DNA from: Fibrobacteres bacterium CG2_30_45_31
GTDB lineage: Bacteria; Fibrobacterota; Fibrobacteria; Fibrobacterales; Fibrobacteraceae
Assembly: GCA_001873075.1 (NCBI GenBank)
Contig: MNYL01000033.1
Location: forward strand, 1 to 12,594
Length of the DNA stretch: 12,594 nt
Direction of reading: 5' to 3'
A program made the position numbers and the translations under genes. Below are positions 1 to 6,607 of the stretch, piece after piece; position 1 is the first letter of the stretch; each line of letters begins with the position of its first letter. The notes beneath the pieces were generated by a model. It worked only from the letters and a program-made list of their open reading frames with translations. It was not told the origin of the DNA and made no database searches.

Positions 1-2
1 CC

Positions 3-167
3 TCCAATAGGGGGCTAGAGTCTGGAAGGCAAAGGAAACCAACGGGCATTTCTGCACTGTTAGAGCAAACTTGGTTCCGAAAGTTTGACGGAGAATGGTG
101 GCGGCTGGCGGAATCGCGACTACGGAGTGAGTCAAGCGAAGCGAGGTCGCAAGACCGAACGGAGTAA
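3..167 (+). CDS. Possible 3' end of a truncated coding region
   Basis: One plus-strand frame is open from the window edge to a TAA at 165-167 (54 codons). The first 35 codons read like protein (for example EQTWFRKFDGEWWRLAESR), while the last part lies in the inverted-repeat region and reads as low-complexity Arg/Ser/Glu. I do not recognise a family. It could be the tail of a gene that begins outside the window, or an accidental open frame through structured DNA. No start is visible because the window cuts it. Confidence 0.25.
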   Translation, partial: SNRGLESGRQRKPTGISALLEQTWFRKFDGEWWRLAESRLRSESSEARSQDRTE

Positions 168-187
168 CGCGTTTTCGTCAGCCGCCA
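99..187. repeat. Long-armed inverted repeat with a GNRA-capped inner hairpin
   Basis: A perfect 9-bp inverted repeat (TGGCGGCTG at 99-107, CAGCCGCCA at 179-187) encloses about 70 nt. Inside is a second hairpin, GGTC-GCAA-GACC at 145-156, with a GNRA-type loop. The hexamer ACGGAG occurs on both sides of the inner hairpin. The region lies just past the stop of the minus-strand regulator at 205-432, so it may form a structured 3' end for that operon. It could equally be a dispersed intergenic repeat of the genome. There is no U-tract typical of an intrinsic terminator. Confidence 0.5.
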
Positions 188-204
188 TTATACTCTATTC
201 ACTT

Positions 205-432
205 TCATTCATCCCCGTTTTTCTCTTCGTCAGGAACGAACTCCAGAATATCCCCCGGTTGACAATCCAACTCCCGGCAAAGTGCCGAAAGTGTCTCAAA
301 ACGCACCGCCTTCGCCTTTCCAGTCTTGAGAATGCTCAGGTTCGCTTCCGTAATACCGATGCGGGCGGCAAGTTCATTCAGACGCATTTTGCGCTTCACC
401 ATCATCAGATCTAAATTCACACAAATGGACAT
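205..432 (-). CDS. YozG-like XRE/Cro-C1 family transcriptional regulator
   Basis: The 75-residue protein is almost entirely one small helix-turn-helix domain. Residues ~16-66 carry the pattern of the YozG/HTH_26 group: MRLNELAARIGI, then TEANLSILKTGKAKAVRF as recognition helix and wing, then LCRELDCQPGDILEF. It should bind DNA as a dimer in the cytoplasm. The start at 432 follows GAGG by a few bases and lies 5 nt after the stop of the DUF2975 gene, so the two are one operon. Such DUF2975/HTH pairs are common (YoaS/YozG in Bacillus subtilis is one). By analogy with other XRE proteins it probably controls its own operon; the palindromes at the operon promoter are candidate sites. Its target and signal are unknown. 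Confidence 0.88.
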   Translation of the reverse strand: MSICVNLDLMMVKRKMRLNELAARIGITEANLSILKTGKAKAVRFETLSALCRELDCQPGDILEFVPDEEKNGDE

Positions 433-437
433 ACGCC

Positions 438-980
438 TCAGACCGTAAGGTCCGCCTCCCGCTTCAGAAGATAAGCCTGTTGCAAAACGTAGGCGACGAG
501 CCAGAGAAAAAGGCCCACCGCTACAGAACTAAGATCATCGGAACTCAGACCCAGGGACAAATGTCGTGTTCCCGGAGGATTGCTGATGGAAAGGGCAACG
601 GAGTAAAGAGCCCGCTGCAGCACCCCAATCAGAGCCCCCCACAAATAATAAACGCCTAGTTTTGAAAAACACCGGACATTCGATTCGTCAAAAATATTTC
701 CCCGTTCCCAAAGCCCCAAAAGCTTCGCCAACTGAAAAAACAACAGGATGTGCAGAAAAATACCTGGTACGCTCGCAAGTATTCCCGAGATTCGCACCAG
801 AGGGGTCGTCTGCGTCACAGGCATCCCTTTGAAAAAACTATCCCGGAGCATATCAGGAATCCAGGGCAAAGCTGCCCAAATCACCAATACCGCCAGTGGC
901 AAAAAGACCATCCAGAAAAGGGAAAGGCGGCGCATCCAGCGGCACAGCCACTGCACTTGACTTTGTTTCAATGTTTTCAT
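438..980 (-). CDS. DUF2975 domain four-helix membrane protein
   Basis: The 180-residue protein has four strongly hydrophobic segments at about residues 20-41, 64-91, 107-131 and 151-172, separated by short charged loops. The loop RGNIFDESNVRCFSKLG before helix 3 matches the conserved G-x-x-F...N loop of DUF2975. It is an inner-membrane protein with no known catalytic residues. It is the first gene of an operon with the small XRE regulator, the standard neighbourhood of this family, which suggests a membrane component that modulates the regulator or is controlled by it; the biochemical role of the family is not established. The start at 980 is preceded by a purine-rich AGGAGAAAAAGGA ribosome site, and a good promoter lies 30-60 bp upstream. 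Confidence 0.88.
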   Translation of the reverse strand: MKTLKQSQVQWLCRWMRRLSLFWMVFLPLAVLVIWAALPWIPDMLRDSFFKGMPVTQTTPLVRISGILASVPGIFLHILLFFQLAKLLGLWERGNIFDESNVRCFSKLGVYYLWGALIGVLQRALYSVALSISNPPGTRHLSLGLSSDDLSSVAVGLFLWLVAYVLQQAYLLKREADLTV

Positions 981-997
981 TCCTTTTTCTCCTATAT

Positions 998-1041
998 TTA
1001 TCGTTATTCGATAATATATAATTGTTTTACAATAAAAACAA
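998..1041 (-). promoter_or_regulatory. Promoter with two candidate operators for the DUF2975/XRE operon
   Basis: On the minus strand a -35 TTGTTT (1036-1041) and a -10 TATATT (1013-1018) are 17 bp apart, giving a start of transcription near 1005, about 25 bp before the start codon. Two inverted repeats overlap it. ATTGT-TTT-ACAAT (1021-1033) lies in the spacer between -35 and -10. TTATCG-TTATT-CGATAA (998-1014) spans the start of transcription and touches the -10. Either could be the site of the XRE regulator encoded downstream. The boxes are seen directly; their function is inferred. Confidence 0.6.
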
Positions 1042-1051
1042 GGGGGGGGGG
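1042..1051. repeat. Ten-base G homopolymer tract (C tract for the operon)
   Basis: An uninterrupted run of ten G lies directly against the -35 box of the DUF2975 operon promoter. Tracts of this length are prone to slipped-strand length change in many bacteria. Here a change would not alter the -35/-10 spacing but would shift any upstream element. It is also a known weak point for sequencing and assembly, so its true length may differ. Confidence 0.7.
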
Positions 1052-1255
1052 ATAAAAACTCACACTCCCGGAGTTCTTCTAACGGAGGCTACATTTCCAT
1101 ATATTAGTTCGATCATTGCTGAATACAATCCTGTTATTGTCCGGACAGAAAATCGAAATGGAATAACCTGCCTATACACAGACAAATTCCACACCTTATG
1201 TGTAGTAGCAGATGAATAAACACAGTATTCAGCAAAAACATTGAATTTTTCCTTG

Positions 1256-1396
1256 TCATCTACACTTATAGTTCAGGACACATGCAGCGTTCAGGCCCCC
1301 TGTTCCATTATCTTCATCCACTTCAAGAGTCAATACGTTGTTTGTGAGCCCACGAATGCCGCAGCTCAGGTTTAGAATATGCAAAAATCCATGCAT
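1256..1396 (-). pseudogene. Small unrecognised ORF or 3' gene remnant
   Basis: A 46-codon minus-strand frame with ATG at 1394-1396 and TGA at 1256-1258 lies 33 nt after the stop of the 353-residue secreted protein and is in phase with it. Its second half (GIRGLTNNVLTLEVDEDNG, then a Cys-containing end AACVLNYKCR) has balanced, protein-like composition, unlike the rest of this intergenic stretch. There is no convincing ribosome site, only AGG next to the ATG. I read it as the surviving C-terminus of a lost secreted protein; a real small protein is the alternative. Between 1052 and 1255 I see nothing else of note. Confidence 0.35.
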
Positions 1397-1429
1397 CCTA
1401 TATATCCGAAACAAAAGGGAATCCAGTCC

Positions 1430-2491
1430 TCATTTTTCTTCCGAGAAAACGACACAAGAATTATTTATATATGATGCTGGCATGGCTTGGCTAAAAGATG
1501 AAAAGGAGAATCCATAACGTTCGGCATTCTCTTCGTCTTCCGAGCATTTACCTTTTATGCGGATAAGATATTCTCCGCTCTTTTTAATTTTACTGGATTT
1601 GCATTGCAGTTCGGCGTCCCATTTTACGGGGACCGTTTTTCCATATAAAGGGCTCAGATTTTTTTTGCGCATCGAAGCCATGCTGGACAGGTCGATGCTA
1701 TCGTATTCCGGCATCCGAATGTCTTGCCACATACGAATGTTACTACAGACACTGGATTCCGTGTACGGCCCCATAGTTTTCTTTCCATAAACCCCAAAAT
1801 CCAGCTCCAGCTTTTTAATGACTTTATACCCCTTGTCGCACTCCATATTTATCCCATTTTTTGCAAATAGAATTGTTGGAAAGAAATCCACAAATTGAGT
1901 TTCAATAAGTTCAAGACCATTTTTCTCTGAAATGCAGTATTCATTGATAACCAAAGGGCCGCATTCGCCGACCAGTTTTACGTCAAGTTCATGTTTAAGC
2001 TTTATTTTATCATAACTGTAAATTCCTGTCGTTGTTATTCCCCTTAATTTTTCTCCATAATGCTTTCTGAAGTATTCCTTCGCATGGGGCATTCTACCTT
2101 TGCTAAAAAGCCTCCGCGGAAGCAGCTCTATTTCGTCAATTGAGTCGATGTGTCGAATTTCTTTTGTCTCAGCGCAACGAATGTCTCTAATCCCACCATA
2201 GAAACCATGACTGGTGTCATTATTAGGAAGAATCACATCAAAAACAGTTTCCCAAAAATTTGAGCATAAACTGTCTTTTTCGCACACTATTGAATCCGGA
2301 TAAACCCAGTCTGGATCTGGAAGCAGTTTTATGTCTTTCAGACCATGGAGCTCAAAATCATCTTCATCTGCATAGGAAACGCACAGTTCAACGGCAGAAT
2401 TATCTTTCAACGATTTCCTTTCCGCTGCATGAAGACATACAACAAGGAAAAGACAGAGCCCAACATAACAGCATGAATATTTAAATCTCAT
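1430..2491 (-). CDS. Secreted protein of unknown function, downstream tandem paralogue
   Basis: This 353-residue protein starts with a signal peptide (residues 1-22; cleavage likely after LHA). The mature part is Cys-containing, with cysteines at 37, 70, 76, 106, 177, 186, 218, 249, 297, 316 and 346, suggesting disulfides outside the cytoplasm. I recognise no known domain. It is a clear paralogue of the neighbouring gene at 2682-3749 along its whole length. The best-conserved blocks are PHAKEYFRKHYGEKLRG (135-151), LVGECGPLV (173-181), YGKKTMGPYTESSVC (235-249), RKKNLSPLYGKTVPVKWDA (275-293) and SGEYLIRIKGKC (305-316). Conservation of these with divergence elsewhere suggests both copies were under selection. 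The start follows AAGGGA. It most likely arose with the remnant at 2509-2658 by tandem duplication. Confidence 0.85.
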   Translation of the reverse strand: MRFKYSCCYVGLCLFLVVCLHAAERKSLKDNSAVELCVSYADEDDFELHGLKDIKLLPDPDWVYPDSIVCEKDSLCSNFWETVFDVILPNNDTSHGFYGGIRDIRCAETKEIRHIDSIDEIELLPRRLFSKGRMPHAKEYFRKHYGEKLRGITTTGIYSYDKIKLKHELDVKLVGECGPLVINEYCISEKNGLELIETQFVDFFPTILFAKNGINMECDKGYKVIKKLELDFGVYGKKTMGPYTESSVCSNIRMWQDIRMPEYDSIDLSSMASMRKKNLSPLYGKTVPVKWDAELQCKSSKIKKSGEYLIRIKGKCSEDEENAERYGFSFSSFSQAMPASYINNSCVVFSEEK

Positions 2492-2508
2492 AAGAATCCC
2501 TTATTATA

Positions 2509-2658
2509 TCACCAATAGGCTTTACAGCCATGCGAAATCACTTTCACAAACATCCATTGTTAATTCAATAGCAGTATCAAGCATATTTTCATCAATCAGG
2601 CAATGAGAAAATCTCTTGTGTCCTTTCTCATGCCAATCTGCAAAATCGTGTAGAGAAT
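2509..2658 (-). pseudogene. Duplicated, deleted remnant of the large protein's C-terminal domain
   Basis: This fragment still encodes DWHEKGHKRFSHCLIDENM and the following helix, closely matching the HEKGH region of the large gene upstream (4040-4155). It also keeps the last ~20 bp of that gene (GGCTGT...TGG TGA). The ~250 bp between these parts is missing and the join is out of frame, so translation stops soon after DFAWL. It has no start of its own; a chance 82-codon frame (2522-2770) begins inside the end of the 355-residue gene. The HEKGH codons are at 2618-2632. It is a by-product of the tandem duplication and is unlikely to make a functional protein. Confidence 0.8.
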
Positions 2659-2681
2659 CCAAAACAAAAGAAATCCAGTCC

Positions 2682-3749
2682 TCATTTTTCTTCCGAGAAA
2701 ACGATACAGGAATCATTTTCAGAAGGCCAAGCCTGGCTAGAAGATGAAAAGGCGACAGGATATTGGTCATCCATATTCACTTCGTATTCCGGGCATTTGC
2801 CTTTTATGCGGATAAGATATTCTCCACTCTTTTCGATTGTACTGGAATCGCACTGCAGCACGGCATCCCATTTTACGGGGACCGTTTTTCCATATAAAGG
2901 GCTCAGATTTTTTTTGCGCATCAAAGCCATGCTGGACAGGTCGATGCTTTCATATCTCGGCAGCCGGATGTCTAATCTGATGGTCGATGTTTTCTCGCAG
3001 ACACTGGATTCCGTGTATGGCCCCATGGTTTTCTTTCCATAATCCCCAAAGTCCAGTTCCAGCCTTTTGATGATTTTATAACCCTTGCCGCACTTCATCT
3101 CTATCCAGCCTTTTGTAAAATCAGTTACGGGAAAGAAATCCACAATTTGAGTTTCAAAAAGTTGAATGCCGTTTTTTCCTGAAATGCAGTATTCATCAAC
3201 AACCAAAGGGCCGCATTCGCCAACCAGCTTCACGTCAACTTTATGTTTAAGATATATTTTATTATAAGATTCAATCATTGTCGTTGATACCCCTCTTAAT
3301 TTTTCCCCATAATGTTTTCTGAAGTATTCCCGCGCATGAGGCATATGACCATCGCTGAAAACAGTGAACGGATCCAGCTCTATTTCTTCAATCGGGGCGA
3401 TGTGCCGAATTTCTTTTTTCTTGGCGCTAGGAGGGACCCAACGTATCCTAAATCCACTATGACTGGTGTCATTATTAGGAAGAACCACATCAAAAATAGT
3501 TTCCCAACGATTTGAGCAAGCACGGCCTTCTTCGCACACTATTGAATCCAGATAAACCCAGTCTGGATCCGGAGGCAGTCTTACATCTTTCAAACCGTGG
3601 AGCTGAAAATAATTTTCATTCTCATCTGCATAGGAAACGCACAGCTCAACGGTAGAAGTATCTTCCGACAGATTCTTTTCCGTTGCATGAATACGCACAA
3701 CAAGGAAAAGACAAAGTCCAATACAACAGCATGAATATTGAAATTTCAT
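2682..3749 (-). CDS. Secreted protein of unknown function, upstream tandem paralogue
   Basis: This 355-residue protein has a signal peptide (residues 1-22, Cys-rich SCCCIG stretch, cleavage likely after IHA) and a Cys-containing mature part. It shares the conserved blocks of its neighbour at 1430-2491: EYFRKHYGEKLRG, LVGECGPLVVDEYCIS, YGKKTMGPYTESSVC, RKKNLSPLYGKTVPVKWDA and SGEYLIRIKGKC. I recognise no domain or catalytic motif. The start follows AAAAGGA with good spacing and lies 17 nt after the stop of the large modular protein, so the two are probably co-transcribed. This suggests an exported partner of that protein, for example a substrate, inhibitor or surface component, but that is inference from position only. 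Confidence 0.87.
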   Translation of the reverse strand: MKFQYSCCCIGLCLFLVVRIHATEKNLSEDTSTVELCVSYADENENYFQLHGLKDVRLPPDPDWVYLDSIVCEEGRACSNRWETIFDVVLPNNDTSHSGFRIRWVPPSAKKKEIRHIAPIEEIELDPFTVFSDGHMPHAREYFRKHYGEKLRGVSTTMIESYNKIYLKHKVDVKLVGECGPLVVDEYCISGKNGIQLFETQIVDFFPVTDFTKGWIEMKCGKGYKIIKRLELDFGDYGKKTMGPYTESSVCEKTSTIRLDIRLPRYESIDLSSMALMRKKNLSPLYGKTVPVKWDAVLQCDSSTIEKSGEYLIRIKGKCPEYEVNMDDQYPVAFSSSSQAWPSENDSCIVFSEEK

Positions 3750-3766
3750 AAAAATCCTTTTTTATA

Positions 3767-6607
3767 TCACCAATCGACTTCACAGCCACTTAAATCATAA
3801 TCTTTTTCTAAATCTTCTGCACTAGGGCATGAAATGTCATAGGGGTCTATATGCTGATGAGTGTCCGGATCCCTTGGGCCATCCGTATGTCCATATTTGT
3901 CGTGATACCACCCACACATCTGAAGCCATTCTTTTGTGTCCCGATTTTTTATGGTTTTTATTTCGGCTTCGTATGAAGTATTAAACGAGTTTACAATTTC
4001 TTGATTTTCAGGGTCAAAGGTTTTTCCTTCACATGTAAAATCACGTTCACAAACATTCATTGAAAATTCAATAGCAGGATCAAACATATTTTCATCAATA
4101 AGACAATGATAAAATCTCTTGTGTCCTTTCTCATGCCAATCTATAGAATCGTGTAGAGAATATGAAACAATAAAGTTATTACCAATTTGGTAACCGACAG
4201 GAGCTACTCTATGATAATCTCTTACAATTTTTGTTTCCACGGGGATGGTAAATTTTGCCCTTATCAGGTTTGTTCCGTCAGCACACGTTCCAATCGTATC
4301 TTTACTTTGTCTAATAACCAAATAATGAGAGACTCTTTTTGCCATAAAATAAACCTCACCGCAATATACGCCAACATCTATTCCTCCCTCGCTGTTATAC
4401 ACCCCGTAGTCCACGCCCTCTACCCCGCATTTCTTCCCAAAATAATACCATGAGCCATTGCTATCGCAAATGGAATCGTTTTGAATGTTCCAAGCCGTGC
4501 CGCAGGATGTTACTGTTTCTGACGTTTTCATCAATGCCCAGCTCTTCCTCTGAAAAAGTTCTATCGGAATATAAACATAACGTTCTCCGGTCAAAGAGAT
4601 TTCTTCGTTCATTTTAAGGATTACGTTAGTCTTTAAAGTGTATAATGCACGTTTTGATTTAGGGCTATTCGTAATCCGACGTCCAAGGGCATCATAAAAT
4701 TTAATCTGTGGTATAAGCTCAACAGGATCTTCAGATGTTTCTGTATCAAGTTGCCCACCATTTTGAACAACCTTCTTCTGTAAATAGAACTCTTCCGGGC
4801 ACTGCTCCTCTTCATCAAATGGATCATAGCAATCGACTTCCGTGTACCACCAACCCACATTACTTGCATTAAAACCATAGATCCAGAGCCAGTCGTTTCC
4901 GCATTCCGAACCGCGGTCATCATTGCATTTGTAGCACTTGCCGTCTTTCGCGAAGCATGCGTTCTGCGGATCAGAGGGAACTTTATTCAGGGGATGCGAA
5001 GGGCAAACGCCGATGCCCTCATCTGTCGTCTTTTCACTTCCGGTTTCGCAGTCCACTTCCGTGTACCACCAGCCCACATTGCTTGAATTGAAACTATAAA
5101 TCCAGAGCCAGTCATTAGCACATTCCGAACCGCGGTCGTCATTGCATTGGTAGCATTTGCCACCATAACTAAAACAGGCAGAAAAAGGGTCCGCAGGAAC
5201 ACTCGCAAGGGGATGTTGCGGGCAAAGATCTCCTGAGGAGGAACTTTGTTCATACGAAGAACTCATCGCGTCTGCAGAAGAAGAACTTTCAGTTTCCATA
5301 GAAGAGGAGCTTATTTCATCGCTGTTTGAAGAGTATGATTCGTAGGGGACTTCGCTGGAGCTACTCACAGAGCCTGAACTTTCGCCGGTTTCAGTGCCCG
5401 ATGTGGAGGAATTGATTTCTGTGGAACTGGAAGAGCCCGCATCGGAAGCTGAGGAGGAACTGATTTCATCATTGCCAGAGGAAGACGAGCCTGTTTCTTC
5501 GCTGCCGGAAGAGGATGATTCGTAGGCCCCTTCGCTGGAACTACTTCCATCAATAGAAGAACTAGAAATGGGAGTAGCAGAAGAAGAACTATAAATCGAC
5601 TTACAATAATTAGCATAAGCCACACGATTAGAAAAACCAGCCAATCGGGCAGCTGAATCAGCTAAATCATAAATTTGGGAAACTGAAACATTAGATGGCA
5701 AATAAGAATCATCATCGTCTAAATAACACGTAGACGCATCACAATAAAAATACTGAAAAGCAGAACCATCAGAAAGAACACCGCTAGAAGTTAATGTACC
5801 ACCTGATACATTATAAGCATCAACATATGAAGAGGTAGAACAATCAGAAGAAGAATAACAAAGTAATACGCGTTTAGAAAAATAAGGCATATCAGTAGCA
5901 AATACAAAATACAGTAAACCATCATTAACTCGACAATATGAACTACCAACGGACACAGAACCAATCATTGGAGCAGTGGCAAGTAACCAAGTATTATTTG
6001 CAGGATGAAAGCAAGCACCCGGCGAACTTTTGACTAAACAAACATCAGCATAATATGATACACCACCAACACTACCAGAAGATGTTACAGAAGTAGAGCT
6101 AGTAGGCTCACTTGCTGAGGAGCCTCCCTCATCAGAAGAAGACGAGGCCACAGAAGAACTAGACTCTCCGGAGGAACTGGATTCGATGGAAGAAGAAGAC
6201 TCGGCACAAACGCCTGTAGTGAGTGGAGTTTCGGAGCAGTCGGCTAAGTTAAGATTATAAGTAAACGCACCCGTAGCCGAACACATAAAATTAGTAGTAA
6301 GACACTCGGCAGTACAAGAATCAGTTAATGCACTCTTCTTAGTCTGAATCTCAACAGACGTGCAAGCATTACAAGAATATTTTGCACAATATGTCCAAGT
6401 ACCATCAAGATTTAATTTATCTGTAGTAACACCACCACTAAAAGTAGCCCCACCACTACCCACATTTTCGCAAGCATAACGATAAGCAGAAAGATATGTA
6501 TTAGCATTGGCCTCAGTTAAATCACAAGTAGAAGCCCAAATAGATGTAGATGTTTGAGCATTAACGGGAACAACCCCTATACTGCTCACGATGAGGAGAA
6601 TTGGCAC
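3767..6607 (-). CDS. Large secreted modular protein: Cys-rich modules, Ser linkers, HEKGH putative metallopeptidase end
   Basis: Counting from the GTG at 6607, this is a 946-residue exported protein. A signal-like hydrophobic stretch ends at VNA-Q (about residue 17). Then come a Cys-rich module (~20-136), a Ser-rich linker (~137-179), a second Cys-containing module (~182-338), a long Ser-rich linker (~339-459), two tandem 59-residue six-Cys repeats (462-520 and 535-593), and a ~350-residue C-terminal region. The last contains WHEKGHKRF at 824-832. HExxH is the zinc-binding motif of many metallopeptidases, so a peptidase role is possible; the third ligand is not identified. The frame is open to an ATG at 6850, but 6561-6850 is well used by the lipoprotein gene in another frame, so I place the start near 6607. 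That GTG has no clear ribosome site and gives no basic residue before the hydrophobic core, so the start remains uncertain. Serine linkers of this kind are typical of Fibrobacter extracellular proteins. Confidence 0.8.
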   Translation of the reverse strand: MPILLIVSSIGVVPVNAQTSTSIWASTCDLTEANANTYLSAYRYACENVGSGGATFSGGVTTDKLNLDGTWTYCAKYSCNACTSVEIQTKKSALTDSCTAECLTTNFMCSATGAFTYNLNLADCSETPLTTGVCAESSSSIESSSSGESSSSVASSSSDEGGSSASEPTSSTSVTSSGSVGGVSYYADVCLVKSSPGACFHPANNTWLLATAPMIGSVSVGSSYCRVNDGLLYFVFATDMPYFSKRVLLCYSSSDCSTSSYVDAYNVSGGTLTSSGVLSDGSAFQYFYCDASTCYLDDDDSYLPSNVSVSQIYDLADSAARLAGFSNRVAYANYCKSIYSSSSATPISSSSIDGSSSSEGAYESSSSGSEETGSSSSGNDEISSSSASDAGSSSSTEINSSTSGTETGESSGSVSSSSEVPYESYSSNSDEISSSSMETESSSSADAMSSSYEQSSSSGDLCPQHPLASVPADPFSACFSYGGKCYQCNDDRGSECANDWLWIYSFNSSNVGWWYTEVDCETGSEKTTDEGIGVCPSHPLNKVPSDPQNACFAKDGKCYKCNDDRGSECGNDWLWIYGFNASNVGWWYTEVDCYDPFDEEEQCPEEFYLQKKVVQNGGQLDTETSEDPVELIPQIKFYDALGRRITNSPKSKRALYTLKTNVILKMNEEISLTGERYVYIPIELFQRKSWALMKTSETVTSCGTAWNIQNDSICDSNGSWYYFGKKCGVEGVDYGVYNSEGGIDVGVYCGEVYFMAKRVSHYLVIRQSKDTIGTCADGTNLIRAKFTIPVETKIVRDYHRVAPVGYQIGNNFIVSYSLHDSIDWHEKGHKRFYHCLIDENMFDPAIEFSMNVCERDFTCEGKTFDPENQEIVNSFNTSYEAEIKTIKNRDTKEWLQMCGWYHDKYGHTDGPRDPDTHQHIDPYDISCPSAEDLEKDYDLSGCEVDW
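4829..5005 (-). repeat. Second copy of the internal six-Cys repeat
   Basis: This stretch codes for 59 residues with cysteines in the pattern C-x15-C-x6-C-x2-C-x7-C-x23-C. It contains CYKCNDDRGSEC and ends GWWYTEVDC. It is a close direct copy of the repeat at 5048-5224, with a period of 73 residues including a short Asp/Glu/Thr-rich spacer. The even cysteine number and extracellular location suggest a disulfide-bonded module, perhaps for binding; no known domain is recognised. Confidence 0.85.
5048..5224 (-). repeat. First copy of the internal six-Cys repeat
   Basis: This stretch codes for 59 residues with the same six-cysteine pattern as the copy at 4829-5005. The shared core NDDRGSEC, then NDWLWIY and NVGWWYTEVDC, is nearly identical, while the first 20 residues differ more. 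It follows directly after the long Ser-rich linker, as expected for a discrete extracellular module. Confidence 0.85.

Larger units (their letters stand above)
1404..4160 (-). repeat. Tandem duplication of a ~1.25-kb unit
   Basis: Two head-to-tail copies are visible. Copy 1 runs from within the 3' end of the large gene (about 4150) through the 355-residue gene to about 2659. Copy 2 runs from 2658 to about 1404 and contains the truncated 3' end of the large gene plus the 353-residue gene. Both copies continue with near-identical DNA for ~25 bp past the TGA of the paralogue. The junction is near 2658/2659, where sequence matching the large gene (GTGTAGAGAAT on the plus strand) changes abruptly to sequence matching the region after the paralogue's stop. 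Copy 2 has lost about 250 bp that correspond to 3788-4035. Confidence 0.85.

Noticed and set aside
1138..1147. TGTCCGGACA palindrome as an operator
   Set aside because: It is an isolated 10-bp palindrome with no promoter or gene close by; chance occurrence is likely.
1022..1219. 65-codon plus-strand frame after the divergent promoter
   Set aside because: It starts inside the promoter of the opposite operon, runs through the G10 tract, has no ribosome site and no recognisable motif.
2522..2770. 82-codon frame as an independent gene
   Set aside because: Its first third is out-of-frame sequence of the 355-residue gene's end and the rest is the duplicated remnant; there is no ribosome site.
5230..5600. 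Serine-codon repeats as a CRISPR array or satellite
   Set aside because: The repetition is an irregular run of Ser codons in a coding linker, without constant repeat length or spacers. No CRISPR array is seen in the window.
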